Below are positions 16,654 to 26,380 of a stretch of 64,000 bases of DNA, in pieces. This DNA comes from Tolypothrix sp. PCC 7712 (GTDB lineage Bacteria; Cyanobacteriota; Cyanobacteriia; Cyanobacteriales; Nostocaceae), in assembly GCF_025860405.1 (NCBI RefSeq), contig NZ_CP063785.1, positions 6,945,390-7,009,389 on the forward strand, given 5' to 3'. Position 1 is the stretch's first letter. Every line of letters begins with the position of its first letter. The position numbers and the translations under genes are program-made. Below the pieces are notes generated by a model that had not been told where the DNA came from, ran no database searches, and was given only the letters and a program-made list of their open reading frames with translations.

Positions 16654-18924
16654 TTACTTTACAATTCGTCCCATATAATTCCCCCATAGCTGGGCTGCTT
16701 GAGCGCTACTACCAGAAGTGGGGGAATTGTTGTCGTTTCCTAGCCAAATACCAGTCACTAAGCGACGGTTGGGAATAAAACCGATAAACCACAAGTCAAC
16801 GTTTTTATCGGTTGTACCTGTTTTACCAGCTTCGCCTAATCCCAGAGCCGCACTTCTACCTGTACCTCTAGTAACTACTCCCCGCATCATAGTAGTCATT
16901 TGATCGGCTACGTCATTAGATAGTACTCGTCTATTGGCATCAGGATCTTGGTCGAAGGAGTAAATTACTCGACAGGTTTTTAAGTCTTTGCGATCGCGGC
17001 AATCGCTACTGTCTAAAATTCTACTAATGGCATGGGGACGATTCCATACTCCCCGATTGCCAATTGCGCCAAAAGCACCAGTCATTTCCAAGACATCAAC
17101 AACGCTTTGACCTAGCACTAAACCGGGAACTGGATCAAGAGGTGACTTGACCCCTAAACGTTGGGCCATGGCTACGACTTTATCTAAGCCAATTTCCCGT
17201 GCTAACCGCAAAGCAATCGGATTTTCTGAAAGAGCCAAACCTGTAGACATATCTAGACTAGTACCAGCACCAACGCGACAAGGTTTATAGGTAAAGCCTT
17301 GCCATGTTAAAGGCGCGCAGGAATAGCTTCTATATGGTGAAATTCCTTGCTGTATAGCAGCTGTGTAGGCAAAAATTTTAAAGGTGGAACCTGGTTGTCT
17401 TTTGGCTTGAACTGCACGATTAAATTGACTTTTTTTGTAATCTGTGCCTCCTACCATCGCTAAGATAGCACCAGTACTAGAATCTAGGGTAACCATTGCG
17501 CCTTGGGAAAAACCAAAAGTTGCACCTGCATTGCTAACTGAATTTCGTAAAGCTGCGTCTGCTTGGGCCTGAATTCCCAAGTCTAGCTGGGTTTCAATAA
17601 TATAATTGCCTTCTTTTGCGGCTCCCTCCCCCAAAATTTGTTCTAATTCTTGGTAGACATAGCTGTAAAAATAAGGACTGAGGGTTTTAGCTTGCTGTTC
17701 GCAGACTTTAGGGCTAACTTGCACAGTGGAACGTCGAGCGCGGTTAGCATCCTCTGCTTTAATTTGGCCCATTTCCACCATTCGCTTGATTACGCGATTG
17801 CGGTATTCAGCAGCTTGCAGCTTATTTTGACCATCGCCACAAAAATCAAAAGCGTTAGGGCCGGGTAAAATTCCTACCAAGGTTGCAGCTTCTGCCAAAG
17901 TTAAGTCTTTAGCTGACTTCTCAAAGTAATACTTAGCAGCATCTTCAAAGCCGGAGGTATCCCCACCTAAAAATACGCGGTTTAAATATGTCAGTAAAAT
18001 TTCGTCTTTGCTGTAAAAGGTTTCTAGCTTTAACGCTACTACTGCTTCTCGCAATTTTCGTCCGAGGGAATCTTGCCTACCTACATAATCACGGAATAAA
18101 CTGCGGGCAACTTGCTGAGTAACTGTACTCGCACCTTGCTGCACATCACCACTGCGGCTGTTAATTAATACAGCACGCAAAATCCCCAAAGGATCAACCC
18201 CAACGTGCCAGTAATAACGACTATCTTCTGAAGCAATCACCGCTTTGGGTAGATAAGGGCCAAAATCCTCCAACCGCTTCATATCTACGTGAGATGTGGT
18301 TCTGGGTTCGCGTAGTGGGGTAGCACCATCACGGGCATACACAATTACTGGCGCACGGGTAGCTGTAGGTAAAGGCCTCACGGAAAATTTCAGCCATTCC
18401 ACGCCAATTGCTAAAGCTACTAAAGCACTGACACCACCAACACCATAAGCAGTCCAAGTTGCTGCTTTCACATACCAAGCTGGTGGATCGATATATTGCA
18501 GCCGCACTGAAGCTGCTAGTTCTGGTGGGCCTAAGGTAAAAATATCACCGTGACGCAATTCTAAAGAACTAATACGTCGCTTACCACGGTAAATACCATT
18601 TGTGGAATTCTCGTCTTTAATCACAAAAACGGGAGTGCGTTGCGTAGAATCCCGTGATAATGACAAGTGAATTTGGCTAACTACCGGGTTACGAATCACT
18701 ATATCGCAGGATTTAGAACTACGACCTAAAACATAGCGATCGCCCAACAATGGATACACCTCTGCCTTATCTGACCCCGCATCCTGCACCAAGAGTTCCG
18801 GTACTTTAGCATTAGGTTTGAGCGCTAGTTTGGAAAAATCCACTCTAGCTTGAATCGTATGTACGGCTTGTGTCAGTTGACCAAGTATAGTTTGTGGCTT
18901 TTGGGGAGGTTGGGGGGAACTCAT
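16654..18924 (-). CDS. Penicillin-binding protein 1A with N-terminal FHA domain
   Basis: A 756-residue bifunctional peptidoglycan synthase. A cytoplasmic FHA domain (about residues 60-130, GRSSKSCDIVI, then SQIHLSL) precedes one membrane helix (about 155-180). The glycosyltransferase domain has E233-D234 in ASEDSRYYWH and QGASTVTQQ. The transpeptidase has S513-x2-K516, S566-E-N568 and K701-T-G703. The FHA domain binds phosphothreonine, so wall synthesis could be linked to Ser/Thr kinase signalling. FHA-PBP fusions are common in cyanobacteria. Single gene. Confidence 0.94.
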   Translation of the reverse strand: MSSPQPPQKPQTILGQLTQAVHTIQARVDFSKLALKPNAKVPELLVQDAGSDKAEVYPLLGDRYVLGRSSKSCDIVIRNPVVSQIHLSLSRDSTQRTPVFVIKDENSTNGIYRGKRRISSLELRHGDIFTLGPPELAASVRLQYIDPPAWYVKAATWTAYGVGGVSALVALAIGVEWLKFSVRPLPTATRAPVIVYARDGATPLREPRTTSHVDMKRLEDFGPYLPKAVIASEDSRYYWHVGVDPLGILRAVLINSRSGDVQQGASTVTQQVARSLFRDYVGRQDSLGRKLREAVVALKLETFYSKDEILLTYLNRVFLGGDTSGFEDAAKYYFEKSAKDLTLAEAATLVGILPGPNAFDFCGDGQNKLQAAEYRNRVIKRMVEMGQIKAEDANRARRSTVQVSPKVCEQQAKTLSPYFYSYVYQELEQILGEGAAKEGNYIIETQLDLGIQAQADAALRNSVSNAGATFGFSQGAMVTLDSSTGAILAMVGGTDYKKSQFNRAVQAKRQPGSTFKIFAYTAAIQQGISPYRSYSCAPLTWQGFTYKPCRVGAGTSLDMSTGLALSENPIALRLAREIGLDKVVAMAQRLGVKSPLDPVPGLVLGQSVVDVLEMTGAFGAIGNRGVWNRPHAISRILDSSDCRDRKDLKTCRVIYSFDQDPDANRRVLSNDVADQMTTMMRGVVTRGTGRSAALGLGEAGKTGTTDKNVDLWFIGFIPNRRLVTGIWLGNDNNSPTSGSSAQAAQLWGNYMGRIVK

Positions 18925-19358
18925 CGGCTACTTATAGCACGGCTATTAATAAAGAGTCGGCAGATTACAATCTGAATGGTTGTCTTACCCTATTTTAATC
19001 ACAAGCCAAAGCATAAATTGGCTATACGGATTTTTTCAAATTAGATAATACACTTACGCAATCTATATTAAGCGTATTTACGATATTAATCGTGAACACT
19101 TATTTACATATTCAATAATTTTTATGATGCAACGATAATGCTGATTGTATCTAGTGTTAATGTTATTCATAGGCAGTGGCGATGGATTTACTTTTGTCAT
19201 CTTAGCAACTGATAATCAAAAAATAATCGATGTAAATTTTACCGCTTCAACAGATATAAAGCACGCTAAAGCTAAAATGTACATCCCTATTTAGACAGAT
19301 TTTATAATTAACTTTGTTTGTTTTAATGGGCCGAGTGTTCCGTTGAGGTTAATTCAGA
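18925..19358. other. Divergent promoter region, no gene seen
   Basis: 434 bp of AT-rich DNA between the divergent penicillin-binding protein and secreted-protein genes. It should contain both promoters. I see no ORF, repeat array or clear hairpin. Confidence 0.5.
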
Positions 19359-20045
19359 ATGAAGGGAAAATCTCTGAGCCTGATTGGTACAGCTCTAACT
19401 TTGGCTTTAAGTGCTAATGTTGCTGCCGCCCAGTCTAGTAAATCCTCCATTGCCCAAGCTGATAGCTCGTCCACTAGTGCACCAACGGAAATCAAAATGT
19501 CACCAGAAGGCATGAAGATTCTGTGTGAGTATTTTCCGCTTAATTCCCGTTGTCCTGGTGGCGCAGCAGTTAACACTGGTAGTCCTAGCACTGGTTCTAC
19601 AACCAGCCCAACCAGCCCCACTCCTGAGAATAATACAACACCAGGGCCCAGCGTTACACCAGGGTCTACTAAACCTGACAGCATAACACCTGGCACTACC
19701 ACTATACCTGGGACTAGTCCTGCCGATACAAATACAACACCAGGGACAGCCCCTTCTGATACAACTACTCCCGCACCAGGTAGCACATCTACCCCTGAAT
19801 CTACTCCTGAGTCTGGTAGTCCCAGCAATATTACTCCAGTAGCACCAAGTGGCACAACTAGCCCTGATTCTGGCAGTACTAATAAAATGACTCCAGTACC
19901 AGGCGGCACTACCATTCCTGAATCTGGTACTCCTGGTAGTGTAGCTCCAGCAGCACCAGGTAGCACAACTACCCCAGATTCTTCTACCAACCCCAGCAGT
20001 ACTACTGAACCCAGTACTACTTCTCCATCACAGCCTTCTAAATAG
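19359..20045 (+). CDS. Secreted Thr/Ser/Pro-rich low-complexity protein
   Basis: A 228-residue protein with a signal peptide (MKGKSLSLIGTALTLALS, cleavage near Ala-Ala-Ala-Gln) and a short ordered part with two cysteines (CEYFPLNSRCPGG). About 150 residues of Thr/Ser/Pro/Gly repeats follow, mostly variants of PGSTTxPxS. The tail is probably disordered and exported. No anchor motif is visible. The reverse strand is also open here because of base composition; the signal peptide on this strand decides the call. A terminator follows at 20144. Confidence 0.75.
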   Translation: MKGKSLSLIGTALTLALSANVAAAQSSKSSIAQADSSSTSAPTEIKMSPEGMKILCEYFPLNSRCPGGAAVNTGSPSTGSTTSPTSPTPENNTTPGPSVTPGSTKPDSITPGTTTIPGTSPADTNTTPGTAPSDTTTPAPGSTSTPESTPESGSPSNITPVAPSGTTSPDSGSTNKMTPVPGGTTIPESGTPGSVAPAAPGSTTTPDSSTNPSSTTEPSTTSPSQPSK

Positions 20046-20143
20046 TGGTTTACCTAAAGCTCGCGCTCATGGTAATTAAAAACTAATTTAGATTGTTGGC
20101 TGTCAAAATTTTAACAATATCTGTAAAAATTTGAGCTAATAAG

Positions 20144-20169
20144 AGCCTGGGAGAATTCGCTTCCAGGCT
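20144..20169 (+). terminator. Hairpin terminator after the Thr/Pro-rich protein gene
   Basis: AGCCTGG and CCAGGCT form a stem followed by TTTTCTTA, about 100 bp after the stop codon. Confidence 0.65.
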
Positions 20170-20285
20170 TTTCTTATTACGTAACCAGTGTATGTGGTTT
20201 TCTCTACTTTTTATATGAATAATATGAGGGAGTAGGTAAAAATCATCAACACCAGCTACCTCAAGACAAATAACAACCCCTTGAT

Positions 20286-20762
20286 TTACCTTGTCCTGTT
20301 ATTTGAAGTAGGTGTTTTTTGCCAAGAAGCAATTAGCAAACAAACAATACCAATACTAATAAATGAATCTGCCATATTAAATACAGCAAAATTAATTAGC
20401 CGAAAATCGAGAAAATCAACGACATAACCTAAAATAAACCGATCTATACCGTTGCCCATCGCTCCGCCTAAAATTAAGCCATAGCCCAACTGATCCCAAA
20501 AGTTTAACAAGGGGCCAAATAATGCTACTCCAATTAAAACCAAACTAACTGCTAAAGATAGCCAACGCAACCACTCTACTTTGCCACTTAAAAGACTAAA
20601 AGCAGCACCAGTATTAGTCACATAGGTGAAGTGAAATATATCTGGTAATAAGGGTAGGGTTTGTCCCAATTTAAAGGTTTGTACTACCCAATATTTTGTT
20701 AATTGGTCTATAAAAAAAGCGATGAGGGCAGCGATCCAGAACAGGTTATTTTTTAAACGCAT
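20286..20762 (-). CDS. lspA: Lipoprotein signal peptidase (signal peptidase II)
   Basis: A 158-residue inner-membrane aspartyl protease that cleaves the signal peptide of diacylglyceryl-modified prolipoproteins. It has four hydrophobic segments and the conserved NTGAAFSL, GNGIDRF (first catalytic Asp) and FNMADS (second catalytic Asp) motifs. Length matches the family. It is on the same strand as bioY, 115 bp downstream of it. Confidence 0.96.
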   Translation of the reverse strand: MRLKNNLFWIAALIAFFIDQLTKYWVVQTFKLGQTLPLLPDIFHFTYVTNTGAAFSLLSGKVEWLRWLSLAVSLVLIGVALFGPLLNFWDQLGYGLILGGAMGNGIDRFILGYVVDFLDFRLINFAVFNMADSFISIGIVCLLIASWQKTPTSNNRTR

Positions 20763-20877
20763 GAAATTAGGGACTAGGTACTCGGGACTAGATACTAGAG
20801 ATTAGGAATAAAAAAAGAAAACTTTATTTGGTTTCTAATCTTTATTACCTAACCTATATTGCTGATTCTCTCAGGAA

Positions 20878-21465
20878 TTAATAAAACATTAAATGACGTA
20901 ATATATATGCTATTACAGTGGCAGCACAGACTACAGTAAATTGTCCTGGCAATACTGACCAGGAATATCTGAGGATTGCTTGTATTAATGTCAAGTTTTC
21001 TGTGCCTTGCCACTGGAAAAAATAGCTAATCATCAAATAACTAATACCGCAGATGTGGACAGATAACAAGCCACAAAGACAACTAAAAGCTAGGGTTTCT
21101 AATCTCGGTCTAGCTTTAAAGGCTAAAAAACCACAAATCCAAGCCCCCGGAATAAAACCTAGGAGATAACCAAAGTGAGCTAATTTAACGTAACCAATAC
21201 CACCACCTTCAGAAAAAACAGGTAGTAAGGTTAAACCCATCACTAAATAAGCTATTTGGGAGAGTGCCCCAGCATTTTTACCTCCTAAACAACCTACTAG
21301 TAGCACCGCACCAATTTGATAGCTAACACCCAAAGAAAAAGTTTGAATTCTGTGCTGACTCCAACTCCAAGGTAAGCTAACACCGTAGGCTTCAAGGAAG
21401 GTGCCCCCCATTGTCAGGAGTAAGCCAATCATAGACCATAATAATTGATTGGAAGCGGCAAACAT
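20878..21465 (-). CDS. bioY: BioY-type biotin transporter
   Basis: A 195-residue membrane protein of about six helices, matching BioY, the substrate-binding component of the biotin ECF transporter. Typical features are the G-G-[TI]-F-L-E-A-Y-G segment after the first helix, a Gly-rich GGGIGYVKLAHFGYLLGF region and the PGAWICGFL helix. No BioM/BioN genes are adjacent; solitary BioY is common. The start is set at the ATG at 21465; an upstream ATG at 21510 would add 15 residues. Confidence 0.85.
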   Translation of the reverse strand: MFAASNQLLWSMIGLLLTMGGTFLEAYGVSLPWSWSQHRIQTFSLGVSYQIGAVLLVGCLGGKNAGALSQIAYLVMGLTLLPVFSEGGGIGYVKLAHFGYLLGFIPGAWICGFLAFKARPRLETLAFSCLCGLLSVHICGISYLMISYFFQWQGTENLTLIQAILRYSWSVLPGQFTVVCAATVIAYILRHLMFY

Positions 21466-21510
21466 TATATAAATATAGAAGGAATAAGCAAGCTCAACAA
21501 GCCACAACAA

Positions 21511-21921
21511 ACACGACAGATATTAGTATGCAAATTTAATTTGTGCTAGCACTTGTAGCAGTAGATATAATTTTGGGCTTTTTCAGTTAAATTTGTTAGC
21601 GATCGCTCCTTGTGTAAATCAGACCTTACTTAGTATTCATTCATCTCCTAAGCGTAATTTTAATAGCTAAAAGAGTGATAACTACTAGGCAGTCGTTGAA
21701 AACTTAAAGTCTTATGTCTCATCACTTTTTGCCTTAGTTTCAGAATTTTTTTGGCTTGAGGCACCAACACTACATGAATCAACAGATTTTGTAAATATAC
21801 ACATCAATAATTTACTCAGCATTATTAATTACACAATAAACATTAAAGTATAAAATAGTACACTTAACACATAGTTATACTTGAAAAATTCATCTAAAAA
21901 AGACAGAGATTTTTAGCTTTG
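21511..21921. other. Divergent bioY-pstS region, no gene seen
   Basis: AT-rich DNA between divergent genes. It holds a HIP1 site near 21600 and the Pho box at its right end. I see no coding ORF. Confidence 0.5.
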
Positions 21922-21951
21922 TTAACCTTTTGTTTACCTTGGATTTTACCT
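21922..21951 (+). promoter_or_regulatory. Pho box upstream of pstS
   Basis: Three direct repeats, TTAACCT (21922-21928), TTTACCT (21933-21939) and TTTACCT (21945-21951), stand 11 and 12 bp apart, 54 bp before the pstS start. This matches the cyanobacterial PhoB/SphR binding pattern of tandem [CT]TTAACC[TA] octamers. I infer induction by phosphate starvation. Confidence 0.8.
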
Positions 21952-22004
21952 GGTAGAGGTATCCTAGAAGCGCTCACTTGGAAGTTGACTAAAATTTGAC
22001 AGCA

Positions 22005-23180
22005 ATGTCCTTACGTATAAGCACAAAAAAACATACTCGTTTTGCAGCTAAAATGTCAGTATTAGCACTGGCAATCAGCCTGGCTGCTTGCGGTGGACAG
22101 CAAACCCCAGACAATACGGCTACCAAGGAGACACCTGGTACTGCTACAGATGCTACTGCCTCCAACCCTGATAAAAAGTTGGATCTGGGTGGAAATATCA
22201 GCTTGACTGGAGCTGGTGCTTCCTTTCCAGCACCTTTGTACGCAAGTTGGTTTACTGATTTGAACAAAAAATATCCTAACTTGCAAGTTAACTATCAATC
22301 AGTTGGTAGCGGTGCTGGCGTTGAGCAATTTATCAAAGGTACTGTAGACTTTGGTGCTAGCGATGTTGCCATGAAGGATGATGAAATCCAAAAGGTACAA
22401 AAGGGTGTAATTTTGTTGCCTGTAACTGCTGGTAGTATTGTGCTAGCTTACAACTTGCCTGATGTTCCAGAACTCAAGCTCCCACGAGCAGTTTACACAG
22501 ATATTTTACTAGGTAAAATCACGTCCTGGGATGACCCTTTAATTGCTAAAGCTAACCCTAGCGCTAAACTGCCTAAACAGCCAATTGCAGTTATATATCG
22601 TTCTGATGGTAGCGGTACAACAGGCGTATTTACCAAACACCTTAGTGCTATTAGTCCAGAATGGAAGACTAAAGTAGGTGATGGGAAAAGTGTAAAATGG
22701 CCTGTAGGTGTTGGTGCTAAGGGTAATGAAGGTGTGACTGCCCAAATCCAACAAACTCAAGGTTCAATTGGTTACATTGAATATGGCTACGCCAAACAAA
22801 ATAATCTCAAATTTGCGGCTCTAGAAAATAAAGGCGGTCAATTTATTACACCGAATGATGCGTCTGCATCTAAAACTCTCGAATCAGTAACTTTGCCAGA
22901 AAATTTGCGGGAATTTATTACAGATCCAGAAGGGGCAGAATCCTATCCCATCGTTACTTATACTTGGATTTTGGCATACAAGAAGTATGATAATGCTGCC
23001 AAAGGCAAGGCCGTAGAGGCAATGATCGAGTACGCTTTAACTGATGGGCAAAAGTTAGCTACGGAACTAGGATATGTTCCTTTACCTCAAAATGTGATTA
23101 CTAAGGTAGCTGCTGCTGCCGATCAAATCACTCCTGACTATAAGATTGCTGTTGGTGGCAATACCAGTGCTAGTAAATAG
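22005..23180 (+). CDS. pstS: Phosphate ABC transporter substrate-binding lipoprotein
   Basis: A 391-residue periplasmic phosphate-binding protein. The signal peptide ends in a lipobox (LAAC), then a Thr/Ala-rich linker, then the PstS fold: GAGASFPAPLYASWF, NYQSVGSGAGVEQF, DFGASD and YRSDGSGTT, all phosphate-contact regions. The start is the ATG at 22005 (MSLRIST); the frame runs to a TTG at 21996. It is the first gene of the pst operon, separated from pstC by 213 bp with a hairpin, which fits high expression of the binding protein. Confidence 0.95.
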   Translation: MSLRISTKKHTRFAAKMSVLALAISLAACGGQQTPDNTATKETPGTATDATASNPDKKLDLGGNISLTGAGASFPAPLYASWFTDLNKKYPNLQVNYQSVGSGAGVEQFIKGTVDFGASDVAMKDDEIQKVQKGVILLPVTAGSIVLAYNLPDVPELKLPRAVYTDILLGKITSWDDPLIAKANPSAKLPKQPIAVIYRSDGSGTTGVFTKHLSAISPEWKTKVGDGKSVKWPVGVGAKGNEGVTAQIQQTQGSIGYIEYGYAKQNNLKFAALENKGGQFITPNDASASKTLESVTLPENLREFITDPEGAESYPIVTYTWILAYKKYDNAAKGKAVEAMIEYALTDGQKLATELGYVPLPQNVITKVAAAADQITPDYKIAVGGNTSASK

Positions 23181-23225
23181 CGATTTTTAACTTGAAAGTC
23201 AAGAGCTACATTATGGGAGCATATA

Positions 23226-23250
23226 TTTAGTCAATTAAGTTTTGACTAAA
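23226..23250 (+). other. Intercistronic hairpin between pstS and pstC
   Basis: TTTAGTCAA and TTGACTAAA form a 9-bp stem with a 7-base loop, 45 bp after the pstS stop. It lacks a strong T tract. It may mark RNA processing or partial termination, giving more PstS than permease. Confidence 0.5.
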
Positions 23251-23393
23251 TAAATTATATAGACTTGTCGCTTGCTTGGTGCTCCCCAACACTTAATCCT
23301 AATTTTGAGTTAAATGGGATTAATTGGCGACATTCTTACTAATCTGGTTCTCTCCCACATTTTTCTCGATCTATATTGTTAAAGTCAGTATTC

Positions 23394-24344
23394 ATGGCTA
23401 CAAATACTCATAATCTGCTCTCAGCTCTTAAAAGTCGCTCCGAAATAGATAAGTCGCTGGATCGGGGCTTTATTTGGCTGACGCGGATTTTTGCACTAGG
23501 AATCGCTGCTACTTTATTGTGGATTACCATACAGGTTAGTATTGGTGCCTGGCCTGCCATTCAAGAGTTTGGTGCTGGCTTCATAGCACAGAGCACTTGG
23601 AACCCGGTTAATAACCAATATGGAGTATTACCGCAAGTTTATGGAACTTTAGTGAGTTCTTTTATTGGTTTATTGCTAGCTGTACCCATTGGTGTTGGCA
23701 CTGCTGTTTTACTCAGTGAAAATTTTCTGCCATCAAAAATACGCTTGGTATTAGTATTTTTAGTTGAACTGCTTGCTGCTATTCCTAGCGTTGTATATGG
23801 TATTTGGGGAATTTTTGTATTAGTCCCAATCATTACCAATGTGGGAAAATGGCTCAATAGTTCCTTGGGCTTTTTACCCATTTTTAGTACTGCTCCTTCT
23901 GGCCCTGGAATGTTGCCAGCTGGAGTAATTTTAGCAATCATGACTTTGCCCATCATCACAGCTATATCTCGTGATGCCTTAATTTCCATCCCTCCTAGTT
24001 TGCGTCAAGCAGCTGTAGGGCTGGGTGCAACCCGTTGGGAAACAATTTTTCAAGTTTTGATTCCTGCGGCTTTTTCGGGTATCGTCAGTGCTGTGATGTT
24101 GGCCCTGGGTCGGGCGATGGGAGAAACAATGGCGGTGACAATGTTAATTGGAAACTCCAACAACATTAGTCTTTCAGTGTTAGCGCCAGCCAATACAATT
24201 TCTTCCTTACTAGCCAATCAATTTTCGGAGGCTAGTGGTTTGCAAGTGGCAGCTTTGATGTATGCTGCTTTAGTTTTGTTTGTTTTGACACTGATAGTTA
24301 ATATTTTTGCCGAGTTAATTGTTCTTCGTATGAAGCGAATTTAG
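23394..24344 (+). CDS. pstC: Phosphate ABC transporter permease PstC
   Basis: A 316-residue inner-membrane permease with about six helices. The loop SIPPSLRQAAVGLGATRWETIF is the ATPase-contact motif of this family, and GRAMGETMAVTMLIGN is a conserved C-terminal segment. I use the ATG at 23394 (MATNTHN); the frame extends to a TTG at 23376. pstA follows after 19 bp. Confidence 0.95.
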   Translation: MATNTHNLLSALKSRSEIDKSLDRGFIWLTRIFALGIAATLLWITIQVSIGAWPAIQEFGAGFIAQSTWNPVNNQYGVLPQVYGTLVSSFIGLLLAVPIGVGTAVLLSENFLPSKIRLVLVFLVELLAAIPSVVYGIWGIFVLVPIITNVGKWLNSSLGFLPIFSTAPSGPGMLPAGVILAIMTLPIITAISRDALISIPPSLRQAAVGLGATRWETIFQVLIPAAFSGIVSAVMLALGRAMGETMAVTMLIGNSNNISLSVLAPANTISSLLANQFSEASGLQVAALMYAALVLFVLTLIVNIFAELIVLRMKRI

Positions 24345-24363
24345 GGTGGTTGTAGGTTGAATT

Positions 24364-25245
24364 ATGACTACTAGTTATCCGGAAAGCAGCCTAACACGCG
24401 CCCCCATGTCTAAGCGGACACTGTTTAACACAGTGATGACTGGTGTTGCATTTACCTGTGGGGCATTGGCGCTTTTACCTTTGTTGGCAGTGCTTTCTTA
24501 TGTGCTGATTCAAGGCTTTAGCAGTCTCAGTCCCAGCATATTTACAGAATTACCGCCAGCCCCTCTCAGAAAGGGAGGCGGTTTTGGTAATGCGATTTTA
24601 GGTACGCTGCTGATGGTTGGGATTGGTGCCTTGATTAGTATCCCTTTTGGGGTTATGGCAGCAATTTATTTAACAGAATTTAGTTCAGGTAAACTTGCGA
24701 GAGTTGTACGTTTTGCTACAAATATTCTAAGTGGTGTTCCCTCGATTATTGCTGGGGTATTTGCCTATGGAATTATAGTTTTAACCTTAGTAAAGCTCAA
24801 CTTAGGTTCTTACTCTGCTATAGGTGGTGGTTTTGCTTTAGCAATTTTGATGTTGCCAATTATTGTACGTACCACTGATGAAGCATTGCAATTAGTCTCG
24901 CAAGATTTACGACAAGCATCTTTAGGCTTAGGCGCTACGAAATTTCAAACGGTAGTACAAGTAGTATTGCCGGCAGCTTTACCAGCAATTGTCACCGGTA
25001 TCACGCTGGCGATCGCAAGAGCAGCAGGAGAAACTGCGCCATTATTATTTACGGCGTTGTTCTCACAATTTTGGCCGACTAGCTTATTCCAACCAACAGC
25101 ATCGCTGGCTGTGTTGGTTTATAACTTCGCAATTACTCCGTTTAAAAATCTACAGTCACTAGCTTGGGCAGCGTCGCTAATTTTAGTGTTGATGGTGCTG
25201 ATTACCAGTATCATTGCACGTTGGGCAACTCGCCAGAAAGCTTAG
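24364..25245 (+). CDS. pstA: Phosphate ABC transporter permease PstA
   Basis: A 293-residue permease, partner of PstC. It has six hydrophobic segments, the loop LVSQDLRQASLGLGATKFQT that contacts the ATPase, and ARAAGETAPLLFTALF near the C-terminus, as in PstA. The start ATG at 24364 lies 19 bp after pstC, and pstB begins 56 bp after its stop, so the three form one transcription unit. Confidence 0.95.
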   Translation: MTTSYPESSLTRAPMSKRTLFNTVMTGVAFTCGALALLPLLAVLSYVLIQGFSSLSPSIFTELPPAPLRKGGGFGNAILGTLLMVGIGALISIPFGVMAAIYLTEFSSGKLARVVRFATNILSGVPSIIAGVFAYGIIVLTLVKLNLGSYSAIGGGFALAILMLPIIVRTTDEALQLVSQDLRQASLGLGATKFQTVVQVVLPAALPAIVTGITLAIARAAGETAPLLFTALFSQFWPTSLFQPTASLAVLVYNFAITPFKNLQSLAWAASLILVLMVLITSIIARWATRQKA

Positions 25246-25301
25246 GACAACCTGCATATCTAGGGCAAATTAACTACCCCAAACTTACACTAGACTATTT
25301 T

Positions 25302-26108
25302 ATGGCTACTAACATTAGCACAGTTAATGGTACTGACACCGTTTTACGTACAGAGAACCTGAACATTTATTACGGCAACTTTTTAGCTGTGCGGGATATT
25401 TGGCTAGATATCCCCAAAAACCGGGTTACAGCATTTATCGGCCCATCTGGTTGTGGTAAAAGTACATTGCTGAGATGTTACAACCGTCTCAATGACCTGA
25501 TTGAATCTTTCCGGGCAGATGGCAAAGTTTATTATTACGATAAAAATCTGTATGCACCCGACATTGATCCAGTAGAAGTGCGGCGGCGGATTGGGATGGT
25601 ATTTCAAAGACCAAATCCATTTCCTAAATCTATTTACGACAATATTGTTTTTGGTGCAAAAATCAACGGCTACAAAGGTAATCTGGATGAGTTAGTAGAA
25701 CGAAGCCTTAAACAAGCGGCTCTATGGGATGAAGTTAAAGACAAACTACGCCAAAGTGCTTTAGCTTTATCTGGTGGACAACAACAACGCTTATGTATTG
25801 CGAGAGCGATCGCAGTACAACCAGAAATTATCTTAATGGATGAACCATGTTCAGCCCTTGACCCAATTTCTACGTTGCGGGTTGAAGAACTAATTCACGA
25901 ACTCAAAGAAAAATATACTATTGTGATCGTGACTCATAATATGCAACAAGCTGCACGGGTTTCTGATAAGACAGCGTTTTTCAATGTCCAACAGTCAGAC
26001 AAAGGCGGTCGTAGCGGCTACTTAGTAGAATATGATGCGACAGAATTGATTTTCAACAATCCGCAGCAGCAAGATACCAAAGATTATGTCAGTGGTAGAT
26101 TTGGTTAA
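25302..26108 (+). CDS. pstB: Phosphate ABC transporter ATP-binding protein
   Basis: A 268-residue ATPase of the Pst complex. Walker A is GPSGCGKST, the ABC signature LSGGQQQRL and Walker B IILMDEPCSALD, with the switch His in IVTHNM. The start is the ATG at 25302 (MATNIST); an open frame begins further upstream inside pstA but has no support. It ends the operon, with a terminator at 26287. No phoU is present here. Confidence 0.96.
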   Translation: MATNISTVNGTDTVLRTENLNIYYGNFLAVRDIWLDIPKNRVTAFIGPSGCGKSTLLRCYNRLNDLIESFRADGKVYYYDKNLYAPDIDPVEVRRRIGMVFQRPNPFPKSIYDNIVFGAKINGYKGNLDELVERSLKQAALWDEVKDKLRQSALALSGGQQQRLCIARAIAVQPEIILMDEPCSALDPISTLRVEELIHELKEKYTIVIVTHNMQQAARVSDKTAFFNVQQSDKGGRSGYLVEYDATELIFNNPQQQDTKDYVSGRFG

Positions 26109-26286
26109 TTACTAGAAATACTGCTAGACGCAATCATGAGAGGTTTGCACTTATGTAAACGTTACTCTGTTAATTCCCATTAAAGTGGATAAAGTGCAAG
26201 TGTGACTGTTAAAAGTTGACAGTCACTAAATTTTATCAAAATTATTGAGAATTTTTCTGATTAATTTTTTAGAATATCAAACTAAG

Positions 26287-26315
26287 ATTCCCAGTTTTAT
26301 AAAAAAGCTGGGAAT
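26287..26315 (+). terminator. Terminator of the pst operon
   Basis: ATTCCCAG and CTGGGAAT form a stem followed by TTTGCTTTT, about 180 bp after pstB. Confidence 0.75.
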
Positions 26316-26380
26316 TTTGCTTTTCATAACTGATTACAACTGCTATATAATGCTGAACAACTTTTGCAACAAAATATCCT

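Noticed and set aside
19349..19990. 213-residue reverse-strand frame rich in Gly, Val and Pro
   Set aside because: It is the complement of the Thr/Pro-rich secreted protein gene; the forward frame has a signal peptide and a terminator.
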